From Anaerolineae bacterium (GTDB taxonomy: Bacteria; Chloroflexota; Anaerolineae; UBA1429), in assembly GCA_016928125.1 (NCBI GenBank), contig JAFGLK010000624.1, positions 1 through 6,234 on the forward strand: DNA of 6,234 bases. Direction: 5' to 3'. Shown here one piece after another: positions 1-5,193 of this stretch. Position 1 is the stretch's first letter. Each line of letters starts with the position of its first letter. A program made the position numbers and the translations under genes. A model generated the notes under the pieces. The model was not told the origin of the DNA and ran no database searches. It saw only the letters and a program-made list of their open reading frames with translations.

Positions 1-3
1 GAC

Positions 4-486
4 ATGGAGATACGACGTGCGAGAATTGATGACTTTATGGCGATAGCCAGCCTCGACCGGTGCGCCTGGGCGCAGAACCGCAACGCCGAGTTCATCCCGG
101 ACGGGGAGCATGTGTGGCGCCTGTGGGTGGAGCATGGCCTCGTGTTCTGCGCCGCCTCGAACCAGGGCGAGCTGGTGGGCGCGATCGTCGCCTTCCCGTG
201 CCTGTCGGGGGCCTTTTGCGTGCACAAGGCCTTTGTGGAGGCCGCCTATCGCGGCCAGCGCATCGGCACGCGGCTCTTTGGGGCGCTCCTAGACGAGCTC
301 GACCGGCTGGGCGCCGAAGCGTTCCTGACCGTCGATCCGATCAACGAGACGGGCATCCGCCTGTATGAGCGTTGGGGCTTTGGCGGACGGCGCTTTGTGC
401 AGGGCTTCTACAGGCCTCAGGAGGACCGCTATGTGCTCACGCGGCCCGCGCGCAAGTCTGAAGCAGAGCCGCGGGCGGGAGGCTAG
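4..486 (+). CDS. GNAT family N-acetyltransferase
   Basis: This 160-residue protein is a single-domain acetyltransferase of the GNAT fold, expected to move an acetyl group from acetyl-CoA to an amine in the cytoplasm. The start at ATG 4 fits the usual GNAT opening strand (MEIRRARIDDF). Motif A, the acetyl-CoA pyrophosphate loop, is seen as RGQRIG at residues 83-88 after strand FCVHKAFV (71-78). Motif B follows as NETGIRLYERWGF (114-126), with Asn114 and Tyr121 in the positions that usually contact CoA or act as general acid. The C-terminal strand DRYVLTRP (141-148) is also typical, and a short charged tail follows. The length is normal for the family. Only three bases precede the start, so its ribosome binding site and promoter lie outside the window. 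The acceptor substrate cannot be predicted. The gene converges on the lipoprotein gene, with 17 bases between the two stop codons. Confidence 0.9.
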   Translation: MEIRRARIDDFMAIASLDRCAWAQNRNAEFIPDGEHVWRLWVEHGLVFCAASNQGELVGAIVAFPCLSGAFCVHKAFVEAAYRGQRIGTRLFGALLDELDRLGAEAFLTVDPINETGIRLYERWGFGGRRFVQGFYRPQEDRYVLTRPARKSEAEPRAGG

Positions 487-499
487 AGTCATCCCGCCC
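473..499. terminator. Candidate bidirectional terminator hairpin
   Basis: A perfect 8-bp inverted repeat, GGGCGGGA (473-480) and TCCCGCCC (492-499), has an 11-base loop and spans the stop codon of the acetyltransferase gene. It sits between two convergent genes, where a shared terminator is expected. There is no clear T-tract on either side, so it may be only a 3' stabilising hairpin or a Rho-assisted site. Confidence 0.4.
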
Positions 500-503
500 C
501 CCG

Positions 504-2099
504 CTATGGCTGGGCGCTCGGCGTGGCGCCAGCCGGCATCTCCTCAGCCTGAGCTCGGGCCTGTAGTTGCCTCAAGAGCGTCTCGAACTCGTCGGCCGGG
601 CGGGACCCGCGCAGCAGCCCGCCCTGGTCCCCAAACAGGATCACAAAGCTCGGGCTGGCGTTCACCAGGCCCTGGGCATCGGCGAGGTCTGCCTGCACTC
701 GTTTGCGGGTGTCGGGATCCTCGAGGCAGGCGCTGAATTGAACCATATCGAGGCCCAGTTCCTCAGCAAGAACAATCAGCATCGGATCGGGCTCATCTAC
801 GCTCCATGTCTCCTGCTTCTCGAAGAGGAGATCGTGCATCTCCCAGAACTTGCCCGCGTCGCCCGCGCATTCGGCGGCGATGGCGGCTGCCTCTGATTGA
901 GGATGCATCTGCAGAGGCAGGTTCTTGTGCACCCACAGCACCTCGCCCGAGTCCACCATGGCTTTGTCGAGGGCAGGCTGCACTTCGAGCGCATGCTGTC
1001 GGCAGGGAGGACACTGAAAGTCGGTGAACTCGATGACGACCAGTTCAGCGTCCAGGTTGCCCTTGTAGGCGTCGCCCGCGAGGTTGTAGCCCGGTCGCTC
1101 GGGATCGGGAGCCAGGCCCTTGGGGGTGGCCCACAGGGGCAGTTCCTGCTGGCCGGCCTCCTGTCTCTGCTCCTCAGGCGGCTCCTCGCCTGCAAGCAGG
1201 GCATCCAGCCACTGGCGGAAGACAGCCAGCGGCTGCGCACCCACCAGCGCGTAAGTCTCGCCGTCCTCGCTGCGCGTAAAGCGGAAGTTCGGGGTGGCGC
1301 TCATGCCGAGGGCCTGGGCAGCCGCCACACTCTCCTGCACGCGCTCCAGCGCGTCGCCTGTGTCCACACAGGCCTCGTAGGTCGCCTTGTCTGCACCGAT
1401 CTCTTCGGCGAGCGTCGTGAGGAATTCGCTCGGGTCGGGCAGGCGGTTCCACTCGCTTTGTCTGCCAAAGAGCTCATCGTGCATGGCCCAGAAGAGCGGC
1501 AGCCCTTGCTGGGCGACGCATAGCGCCGCAGCATGTCCCTGGGCTGCGGTTGGGTGCAGTTGCGCCAGCGGCATGTCATGAAAGACATAGGCCACCTGGC
1601 CCGTCGCTACGTACTCCTCCAGCAAAGCGGGCATGGTCTGCGCGGCGTGGCGAGCGCAAAAGCCACACAAATAGTCGGTGTACTCCTCCATGATCACAGG
1701 CGCGTCCAGGTCGCCCAGGTAGGCGTAGCCCTCCGGTGTGAATCCGGTTGGCATCCCTTCATAGGTAAGAGGCTCGGGAGAGGCCTGCGTTGCCGAAGTG
1801 GCCCCGCTCGCCACCGCCTCTGGCGACGAACTGACCTCCGCCTGGGCCGTGGCGCCGGATGGCTCGGAGGTCGCGGGCACAGGCGAGGCGGTGGCGGTGG
1901 CTGCCGGCTTGGCCGGCCCAACCGCAGGGCTCTGTGTCGTGGGCGTGGCAGCCACCCCCACCACGGCCTCTTGAGCCGTGGGCGTGACGGGCGTCCCTTG
2001 GGCGCAGCCGGCCATCAAGATCAGCACGGCGATCAGCATGATGCCCATCCATGGGCGAGCTCCGGACAGCCGCCGCGCGATGTGCCTGGATTTCGACAT
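504..2099 (-). CDS. Lipoprotein with tandem DsbA-like thioredoxin domains
   Basis: This 531-residue exported protein should act in thiol-disulfide exchange outside the cytoplasmic membrane. A basic N-terminus (SKSRHIARR) and hydrophobic segment (about residues 18-31) lead to lipobox LMAGC, so Cys32 is the likely lipidated residue. A flexible Thr/Pro/Ala/Ser-rich linker (33-110) follows. Domain 1 (about 117-305) carries active site CGFC (145-148) and the cis-proline motif SATP (Pro270). Domain 2 (about 337-512) carries CPPC (363-366) and the cis-proline motif NASP (Pro483). Both contain the FW-x-MHD-x-LF helix of the Thioredoxin_4/DsbA-like family. Each domain also has a second cysteine pair (194/244 and 411/458), placed as in DsbA proteins with a structural second disulfide. 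A usual DsbA has one such domain of about 190 residues, so this looks like a duplication and fusion. CPPC and CGFC differ from the CPHC of E. coli DsbA; whether each domain oxidises, isomerises or reduces is unknown. A weak GAGG lies 10 bases before the ATG. Confidence 0.9.
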   Translation of the reverse strand: MSKSRHIARRLSGARPWMGIMLIAVLILMAGCAQGTPVTPTAQEAVVGVAATPTTQSPAVGPAKPAATATASPVPATSEPSGATAQAEVSSSPEAVASGATSATQASPEPLTYEGMPTGFTPEGYAYLGDLDAPVIMEEYTDYLCGFCARHAAQTMPALLEEYVATGQVAYVFHDMPLAQLHPTAAQGHAAALCVAQQGLPLFWAMHDELFGRQSEWNRLPDPSEFLTTLAEEIGADKATYEACVDTGDALERVQESVAAAQALGMSATPNFRFTRSEDGETYALVGAQPLAVFRQWLDALLAGEEPPEEQRQEAGQQELPLWATPKGLAPDPERPGYNLAGDAYKGNLDAELVVIEFTDFQCPPCRQHALEVQPALDKAMVDSGEVLWVHKNLPLQMHPQSEAAAIAAECAGDAGKFWEMHDLLFEKQETWSVDEPDPMLIVLAEELGLDMVQFSACLEDPDTRKRVQADLADAQGLVNASPSFVILFGDQGGLLRGSRPADEFETLLRQLQARAQAEEMPAGATPSAQP

Positions 2100-2167
2100 A
2101 GAGTACCCGCCTCATCAACAGATGCCGCCGAGCCCAGCCCAGCGGTGGGAGCGCAACAAACTGCCCC

Positions 2168-2196
2168 ATTATACCCCTGTGCTCTCTAGGAGCCAA
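2168..2196 (-). promoter_or_regulatory. Sigma70-type promoter of the tandem DsbA lipoprotein gene
   Basis: Read on the minus strand, a -35 box TTGGCT (2196-2191, 4 of 6 consensus) is followed after exactly 17 bases by a perfect -10 box TATAAT (2173-2168). Transcription would begin near 2161 and give a leader of about 60 bases before the ATG at 2099. The spacing and perfect -10 in GC-rich DNA make this convincing. Confidence 0.7.
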
Positions 2197-2222
2197 AGAG
2201 CCACAACAGCCATTTTCCCAAC

Positions 2223-2252
2223 TTGACAGGAGCGGTGCTTCTGCGCGATACT
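2223..2252 (+). promoter_or_regulatory. Sigma70-type promoter of the rubrerythrin gene
   Basis: A perfect -35 box TTGACA (2223-2228) is followed by an 18-base spacer and GATACT (2247-2252, 4 of 6 consensus). The predicted start is near 2259, leaving a leader of about 70 bases before the rubrerythrin ATG. It diverges from the lipoprotein promoter, with the two -35 boxes only 26 bases apart, so one regulator bound here could affect both genes. Confidence 0.65.
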
Positions 2253-2256
2253 GGTG

Positions 2257-2282
2257 CAATGCCTACGCTTTCCGAGGCATTG
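2257..2282. promoter_or_regulatory. Perfect dyad at the rubrerythrin transcription start, candidate operator or leader hairpin
   Basis: CAATGCCT (2257-2264) and AGGCATTG (2275-2282) form a perfect 8-bp inverted repeat around a 10-base centre. It begins at the predicted transcription start of the rubrerythrin promoter, a common place for a repressor operator. It could instead act in RNA as a 5' stem-loop. It does not match a binding site I can name with certainty, and no regulator gene lies in the window. Confidence 0.45.
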
Positions 2283-2313
2283 GGAGGCGGGTCGTTGTAT
2301 TCATTCACAGCCG

Positions 2314-2320
2314 AAAGGAG
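2314..2320 (+). promoter_or_regulatory. Ribosome binding site setting the rubrerythrin start
   Basis: AAAGGAG lies 7 bases before ATG 2328. It decides the start over an in-frame TTG at 2223, which is itself the first codon-like triplet of the -35 box and so cannot lie in the transcript. Confidence 0.85.
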
Positions 2321-2327
2321 CTTAGCG

Positions 2328-2849
2328 ATGGGCAAGACGGAGGAGAATCTCAAGGCGGCATTCGCGGGTGAGTCGCAGGCCCGGAACAAGTACACATACT
2401 TTGCCGAGCAGGCGCACAAGGAGGGCTACCACTATATCGCCAAGATCTTTGAGGAGACGGCCGAGAATGAGAGGCGGCATGCCAAGGATGAGTTCAGGCT
2501 GCTGAATGGCATCGGCGACACCGCGGCCAATCTCAAGGAGGCCATCGGCGGTGAGGACTATGAGACGACGACCATGTACGTCCAGTTCGCTCAGGATGCC
2601 GAGGCAGAGGGCCAGCGCGAGGCTGCCAACCTATTCCGCCAGATCGCCAAGATCGAGGCCCATCATCGAGATCGCTACAAGAAGCTGCTCGAGATGGTAG
2701 AAAGCGACACCGTCTACAAGCGCGAGGAGCCCATCATGTGGAAGTGCAGCGTGTGCGGCTATGTCCACGAAGGCACAGAGCCGCCCAAGGTGTGCCCGTG
2801 CTGCCGACACGCGCGAGAGTATTATGAGCCGGCCAATCTGGATTTCTGA
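2328..2849 (+). CDS. rbr: Rubrerythrin
   Basis: This 173-residue cytoplasmic non-haem iron protein is expected to reduce hydrogen peroxide to water with electrons from rubredoxin or NAD(P)H-linked donors, protecting anaerobic or microaerophilic cells. Residues 1-125 form the ferritin-like four-helix domain. The diiron ligand pattern is visible as Glu15 (FAGES), Glu48 and His51 (ENERRH), acidic residues around 92-94 (DAEAEG), and Glu110 and His113 (EAHH). Residues 138-173 form a rubredoxin-like domain with iron-binding cysteines 140, 143, 156 and 159 (CSVCGY and CPCC). The length is somewhat shorter than the about 190 residues of the Desulfovibrio protein but normal for short rubrerythrins. 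The second cysteine knuckle is odd: it reads CPCCR, with an extra Cys158 and Arg160 where a glycine is almost always found. The gene has its own promoter and leader and is divergent from the thiol-disulfide lipoprotein gene. Confidence 0.95.
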   Translation: MGKTEENLKAAFAGESQARNKYTYFAEQAHKEGYHYIAKIFEETAENERRHAKDEFRLLNGIGDTAANLKEAIGGEDYETTTMYVQFAQDAEAEGQREAANLFRQIAKIEAHHRDRYKKLLEMVESDTVYKREEPIMWKCSVCGYVHEGTEPPKVCPCCRHAREYYEPANLDF

Positions 2850-2859
2850 GGCGACGCGC

Positions 2860-2873
2860 GATGGCGCGCCATC
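2860..2873. terminator. Palindrome after rubrerythrin, possible weak terminator
   Basis: GATGGCGCGCCATC is a perfect 14-bp palindrome beginning 11 bases after the rubrerythrin stop. As RNA it gives only a 5-bp stem with a 4-base loop, followed by the mixed run TGTGTCT rather than a T-tract. It may help end the transcript, but the case is weak. Confidence 0.25.
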
Positions 2874-2919
2874 TGTGTCTGGCTTCGCCCTCGAATAATG
2901 CCGAAGAACAACGCACGGC

Positions 2920-2925
2920 TTGACA
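2920..2925 (+). promoter_or_regulatory. Possible -35 element for the racemase/HAD operon
   Basis: A perfect TTGACA occurs 340 bases before the enolase-superfamily gene. No good -10 box follows at 16-18 bases; the nearest candidate, TATGGT at 2952-2957, is 26 bases away. The promoter may depend on an activator or another sigma factor, or the hexamer may be chance. Confidence 0.3.
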
Positions 2926-2988
2926 TAAACTATCGGGCGGCCAGGTCTTCTTATGGTCGAGTCAGGCCGCCCCTGTGGTGAGGTGGCT

Positions 2989-3014
2989 GGGGGCGTGGCA
3001 CATGCCGCGCCCCC
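2989..3014 (+). promoter_or_regulatory. Leader hairpin 1 (11-bp GC stem)
   Basis: GGGGGCGTGGC (2989-2999) pairs with GCCGCGCCCCC (3004-3014) around loop ACAT, with one G-U pair among eleven. An upstream CGCCCC (2968-2973) could instead pair with GGGGCG (2990-2995), so two exclusive foldings are possible. No T-tract follows, so it is not a standard intrinsic terminator. Confidence 0.45.
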
Positions 3015-3050
3015 TGTCTCCCTTGGCAGAGTGCGTGTGTCCACTCGTCC

Positions 3051-3078
3051 GCTCCAGCCGCGTGTGTATCCCTGGAGC
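3051..3078 (+). promoter_or_regulatory. Leader hairpin 2 (7-bp stem)
   Basis: GCTCCAG (3051-3057) and CTGGAGC (3072-3078) are perfectly complementary around a 14-base loop. On its own the repeat is modest; its place between two stronger hairpins is what makes it notable. Confidence 0.3.
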
Positions 3079-3085
3079 TGCCTCG

Positions 3086-3111
3086 CCTAGGGGCCATCTC
3101 TGGCCCCTAGG
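3086..3111. repeat. Leader hairpin 3: perfect 11-bp inverted repeat
   Basis: CCTAGGGGCCA (3086-3096) and TGGCCCCTAGG (3101-3111) are exact reverse complements around TCTC. The right-arm core TGGCCCCT is repeated at 3113-3120, so the left arm could pair with either copy. This could be an RNA switch element, a transcript-stabilising stem, or a DNA operator for a dimeric regulator about 150 bases upstream of the racemase-family gene. Confidence 0.5.
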
Positions 3112-3248
3112 GTGGCCCCTTGCAGCGGATCCGGGGCTCGCGCGCAGGCGGTTGTGGGCATCGGACGCATCCAGGGCACCCCGCATCCCATCCTGGGCGG
3201 GTTCAGCGCCTTTTCTGCTGTGATCGGCGAGCCGGAACGGCGATCGAG

Positions 3249-3254
3249 AGGAGG
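3249..3254 (+). promoter_or_regulatory. Ribosome binding site setting the racemase-family start
   Basis: AGGAGG lies 7 bases before ATG 3262, an ideal arrangement. It rules out the longer in-frame reading from GTG 3112, whose added 50 residues are unlike the family and run through hairpin-rich leader sequence. Confidence 0.9.
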
Positions 3255-3261
3255 AACAAGC

Positions 3262-4431
3262 ATGCAGATCACGGAGCTCAAGACAACAGCTGTGGCGGTG
3301 CCCGGCACGCTCGGATACGTTCCAGCAGTGATCGTCCAACTGCTGACCGACGAGGGCCTGGTGGGCCTCGGCGAGGCGCCTAGCCCCATCGGCACGCCCG
3401 CCAGTCAGACGATCATCGACTCGGCGGCGCCCCTGCTGGTGGGACAGGATCCGCTGCAGCCCGAGATCCTCAAGAAGCGTCTCTATGCCGCATTCAATCT
3501 GACCCATCTGCACATCCATGCGGCCTGCTGGGCGCTGAACGCCATCGACATGGCGCTCTGGGACCTGGTGGGCAAGGCCTGCGGCCAGCCGCTCTACCGC
3601 ATCTGGGGCGGCGCTTTCCGCAAGCGGATTCCGTTCTATGGCTCGGTCAGCCACGAGCTTTCGCCGGAGGAGGCAGGCGCCAAGGCCGCCGAATATGTGG
3701 CCCAGGGCTTTGGCACGATCTACCGCAAGGTGGGCCTGGATGAGGCGAGCGACCTGGCCTGCCTGCAGGCGATCCGCGAGGCGATCGGGCCCGAGATCAG
3801 GTTGCGCGTGGACGCCAATCAGTCCTGGTCGGCGGGCGAGGCGTTGCGCATCATCGGCCGCATGGCTGCGTACGATCTGGAGTTCGTGGATCAGCCGGTG
3901 CTGATGTACAACATCGACGAACTGGCGCGGGTGCGCGCAGCCTCGCCGGTGCCGATCGCCGCTCACGAGGCCTCCTGGACCATGTACGAGGCGGTGAACG
4001 TGATCAAGCGCGGCGCCGCCGACGTGATCCACGTGGATCCCCGCTTTGACGCCGGCATGATGGGCGCCCGCATCACGGCGGGCATGGCAGAGGCGGCCGG
4101 GCTGCCCGTGGTGATGCACCACTTTTCCACGTTGGGCGTGGCGCTATGCGCCTATCTGCACGTGATCGCCGCCTGCCCGAATTTCACCTATGCCAACCAG
4201 ACGGGCTACTTTCGGCTGCATGACGACGTCCTGGCGGGCGGGTTGATCCCGTTCGAGCGTGGCTGCATCCCGCTGCCCGAGGGGCCGGGGATCGGGGCGG
4301 GCCTGGACGCCGACAAACTGGCCGCCTATGCGGCGGCCTATGACGAGCACGTGCGCGGCAAAGAGTTCTCGCAGCCGGCTGAGCGCCAGGAGTACCTGAT
4401 GATGCAATACCGGCGTTTCTTTGGCGTGTAG
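3262..4431 (+). CDS. Mandelate racemase/muconate lactonizing enzyme family protein (enolase superfamily)
   Basis: This 389-residue cytoplasmic enzyme should abstract the proton next to a carboxylate held by Mg2+, leading to racemisation, dehydration or a related reaction on a carboxylic acid or acid sugar. The N-terminal capping domain (1-about 120) includes NAIDMALWDLVGKACGQPLY, a family hallmark. The barrel follows. Catalytic Lys156 is in YRKVG, where the usual KxK has lost its first lysine to Tyr154. Metal-ligand positions are Asp184 (RVDANQSW), Asp210 (FVDQPV, where Glu is usual) and Glu236 (AHE, where DE is usual). Asp259 (HVDPRFDAG) and His286 or His287 (VMHHFSTLG) fit the His/Asp dyad of the mandelate racemase subgroup. 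The length is normal. The family call is firm, but substrate and reaction are not readable, and the altered motifs argue against copying a name such as mandelate racemase. A HAD gene follows 40 bases downstream on the same strand. Confidence 0.92.
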   Translation: MQITELKTTAVAVPGTLGYVPAVIVQLLTDEGLVGLGEAPSPIGTPASQTIIDSAAPLLVGQDPLQPEILKKRLYAAFNLTHLHIHAACWALNAIDMALWDLVGKACGQPLYRIWGGAFRKRIPFYGSVSHELSPEEAGAKAAEYVAQGFGTIYRKVGLDEASDLACLQAIREAIGPEIRLRVDANQSWSAGEALRIIGRMAAYDLEFVDQPVLMYNIDELARVRAASPVPIAAHEASWTMYEAVNVIKRGAADVIHVDPRFDAGMMGARITAGMAEAAGLPVVMHHFSTLGVALCAYLHVIAACPNFTYANQTGYFRLHDDVLAGGLIPFERGCIPLPEGPGIGAGLDADKLAAYAAAYDEHVRGKEFSQPAERQEYLMMQYRRFFGV

Positions 4432-4460
4432 CCTGGGCTTGCATGATGAACCAGTTCAGC

Positions 4461-4466
4461 AGGAGG
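4461..4466 (+). promoter_or_regulatory. Ribosome binding site setting the HAD start
   Basis: AGGAGG lies 5 bases before GTG 4472. This favours GTG over an in-frame TTG at 4421 that would overlap the end of the racemase-family gene. Confidence 0.8.
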
Positions 4467-4471
4467 CGCCC

Positions 4472-5191
4472 GTGAGCGACGCGCTGGCAGCCATCAAGGC
4501 CCTGACCTTCGATGTGTTTGGCACCGTGGTCGACTGGCGCAGCACCATCATCCAGGAGGCCCAGACCTGGCAGGAATGGATCGACCGGCCGATCGACTGG
4601 GCGGCTTTTGCCGACGCCTGGCGAGACGGCTACCGTCCAGCCATGGACCGCGTGCGTCGCGGCGAGCTGCCCTGGCTGCACATCGACACGTTGCACCGCA
4701 TGATCCTGGATGACCTGCTGGTACGCTTCCGCATCCAGGGGCTGAGCGAGGTCCGGCTCGACCACATGAATCGCGTCTGGCACCGGCTGATCCCCTGGCC
4801 CGACGTGATCCCCGGGCTCGAACGCCTCAAAACGCGCTACATCGTCGCCACGCTCTCCAACGGCAACATGTCTTTGCTAGTGAACATGGCCAAGCATAGC
4901 GGCCTGCCCTGGGACTGTGTGCTGTCCGCCGAGCTGGCCGAGCACTACAAGCCCGACCCGGAGGTGTACATCACCGCGGCGCGGCTCCTCGGGCTGGAGA
5001 CGGGCGAGGTGATGATGGTGGCCGCCCACCTGAGCGACCTGCGCGCCGGCCGGGCCATCGGCATGCGCACGGCGTTCGTGCCGCGTCCGCTGGAGCGCGG
5101 TCCGGGCGGGACGGTGGACCTGGTGCCGGACCCGAGCTTTGACGTGGTGGCGGAAGACCTGATAGCGCTGGCAGACAGGCTGGGGGTGTGA
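4472..5191 (+). CDS. HAD-superfamily hydrolase, haloacid dehalogenase type II family
   Basis: This 239-residue cytoplasmic protein starts at GTG 4472. Motif I is TFDVFGT, with nucleophile Asp14 and Thr18; there is no second Asp at +2, as in dehalogenases and unlike HAD phosphatases. A helical cap follows (about 20-110). Motif II is TLSNGN with Ser129. Motif III is HYKPDPEVY with Lys160 and Tyr166, at the same spacing as Lys151 and Tyr157 of L-2-haloacid dehalogenase. Motif IV is VAAHLSDL with Asp189. In true L-2-haloacid dehalogenases this last motif is SSNxWD; here the Ser and Asn are Ala184 and His186. Database names will probably read haloacid dehalogenase type II, but the halide-site residues are not all kept, so another hydrolase activity is as likely. 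The gene lies 40 bases after the enolase-superfamily gene and is probably co-transcribed, suggesting a shared pathway. The length matches the family. Confidence 0.88.
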   Translation: MSDALAAIKALTFDVFGTVVDWRSTIIQEAQTWQEWIDRPIDWAAFADAWRDGYRPAMDRVRRGELPWLHIDTLHRMILDDLLVRFRIQGLSEVRLDHMNRVWHRLIPWPDVIPGLERLKTRYIVATLSNGNMSLLVNMAKHSGLPWDCVLSAELAEHYKPDPEVYITAARLLGLETGEVMMVAAHLSDLRAGRAIGMRTAFVPRPLERGPGGTVDLVPDPSFDVVAEDLIALADRLGV

Positions 5192-5193
5192 GC

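Larger units (their letters stand above)
2850..3261. other. 412-base non-coding region with structured leader
   Basis: I see no convincing gene here on either strand; the open frames lack a ribosome binding site and have no protein-like composition. It contains a 14-bp palindrome just after rubrerythrin (2860-2873), a TTGACA hexamer (2920-2925), three strong hairpins (2989-3014, 3051-3078, 3086-3111) and a TGGCCCCT direct repeat (3101-3108, 3113-3120). The distance from TTGACA to the next start codon is about 340 bases, long for a plain bacterial leader. Confidence 0.6.

Noticed and set aside
365..736. A 123-residue open frame crossing the end of the acetyltransferase gene and the end of the lipoprotein gene
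   Set aside because: It overlaps two well-supported genes in other frames and has low-complexity Arg/Pro/Gly composition.
897..1523. A 208-residue open frame on the plus strand within the lipoprotein gene
   Set aside because: It is antisense to a gene with clear lipobox, CxxC and cis-proline motifs and shows no motif of its own.
1533..2189. A 218-residue open frame on the plus strand over the lipoprotein N-terminus
   Set aside because: It is Gly/Arg-rich, antisense to the linker and signal peptide, and runs into the divergent promoter region.
2223..2327. Longer rubrerythrin beginning at TTG 2223
   Set aside because: This TTG is part of the -35 box, and the extra 35 residues are unlike rubrerythrin; AAAGGAG before ATG 2328 sets the start.
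2975..3223. An 82-residue open frame in the leader region
   Set aside because: It has no ribosome binding site and a Trp/Pro/Arg-rich composition without motif; its sequence is better explained by RNA structure.
3112..3261. Longer racemase-family protein beginning at GTG 3112
   Set aside because: The start lies directly after a perfect hairpin, has no ribosome binding site, and the added residues do not fit the capping domain; AGGAGG before ATG 3262 is better.
2850..3261. CRISPR array, insertion sequence or tRNA in the largest gap
   Set aside because: There are no regularly spaced direct repeats beyond one 8-bp pair, no transposase or terminal repeats with target duplication, and no cloverleaf with a TTC-type arm.
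2962..4122. A long open frame on the minus strand opposite the enolase-superfamily gene
   Set aside because: It is rich in His, Arg, Gly and Ala with no recognisable motif, and it mirrors a firmly identified gene on the other strand; GC-rich codon bias explains its openness.
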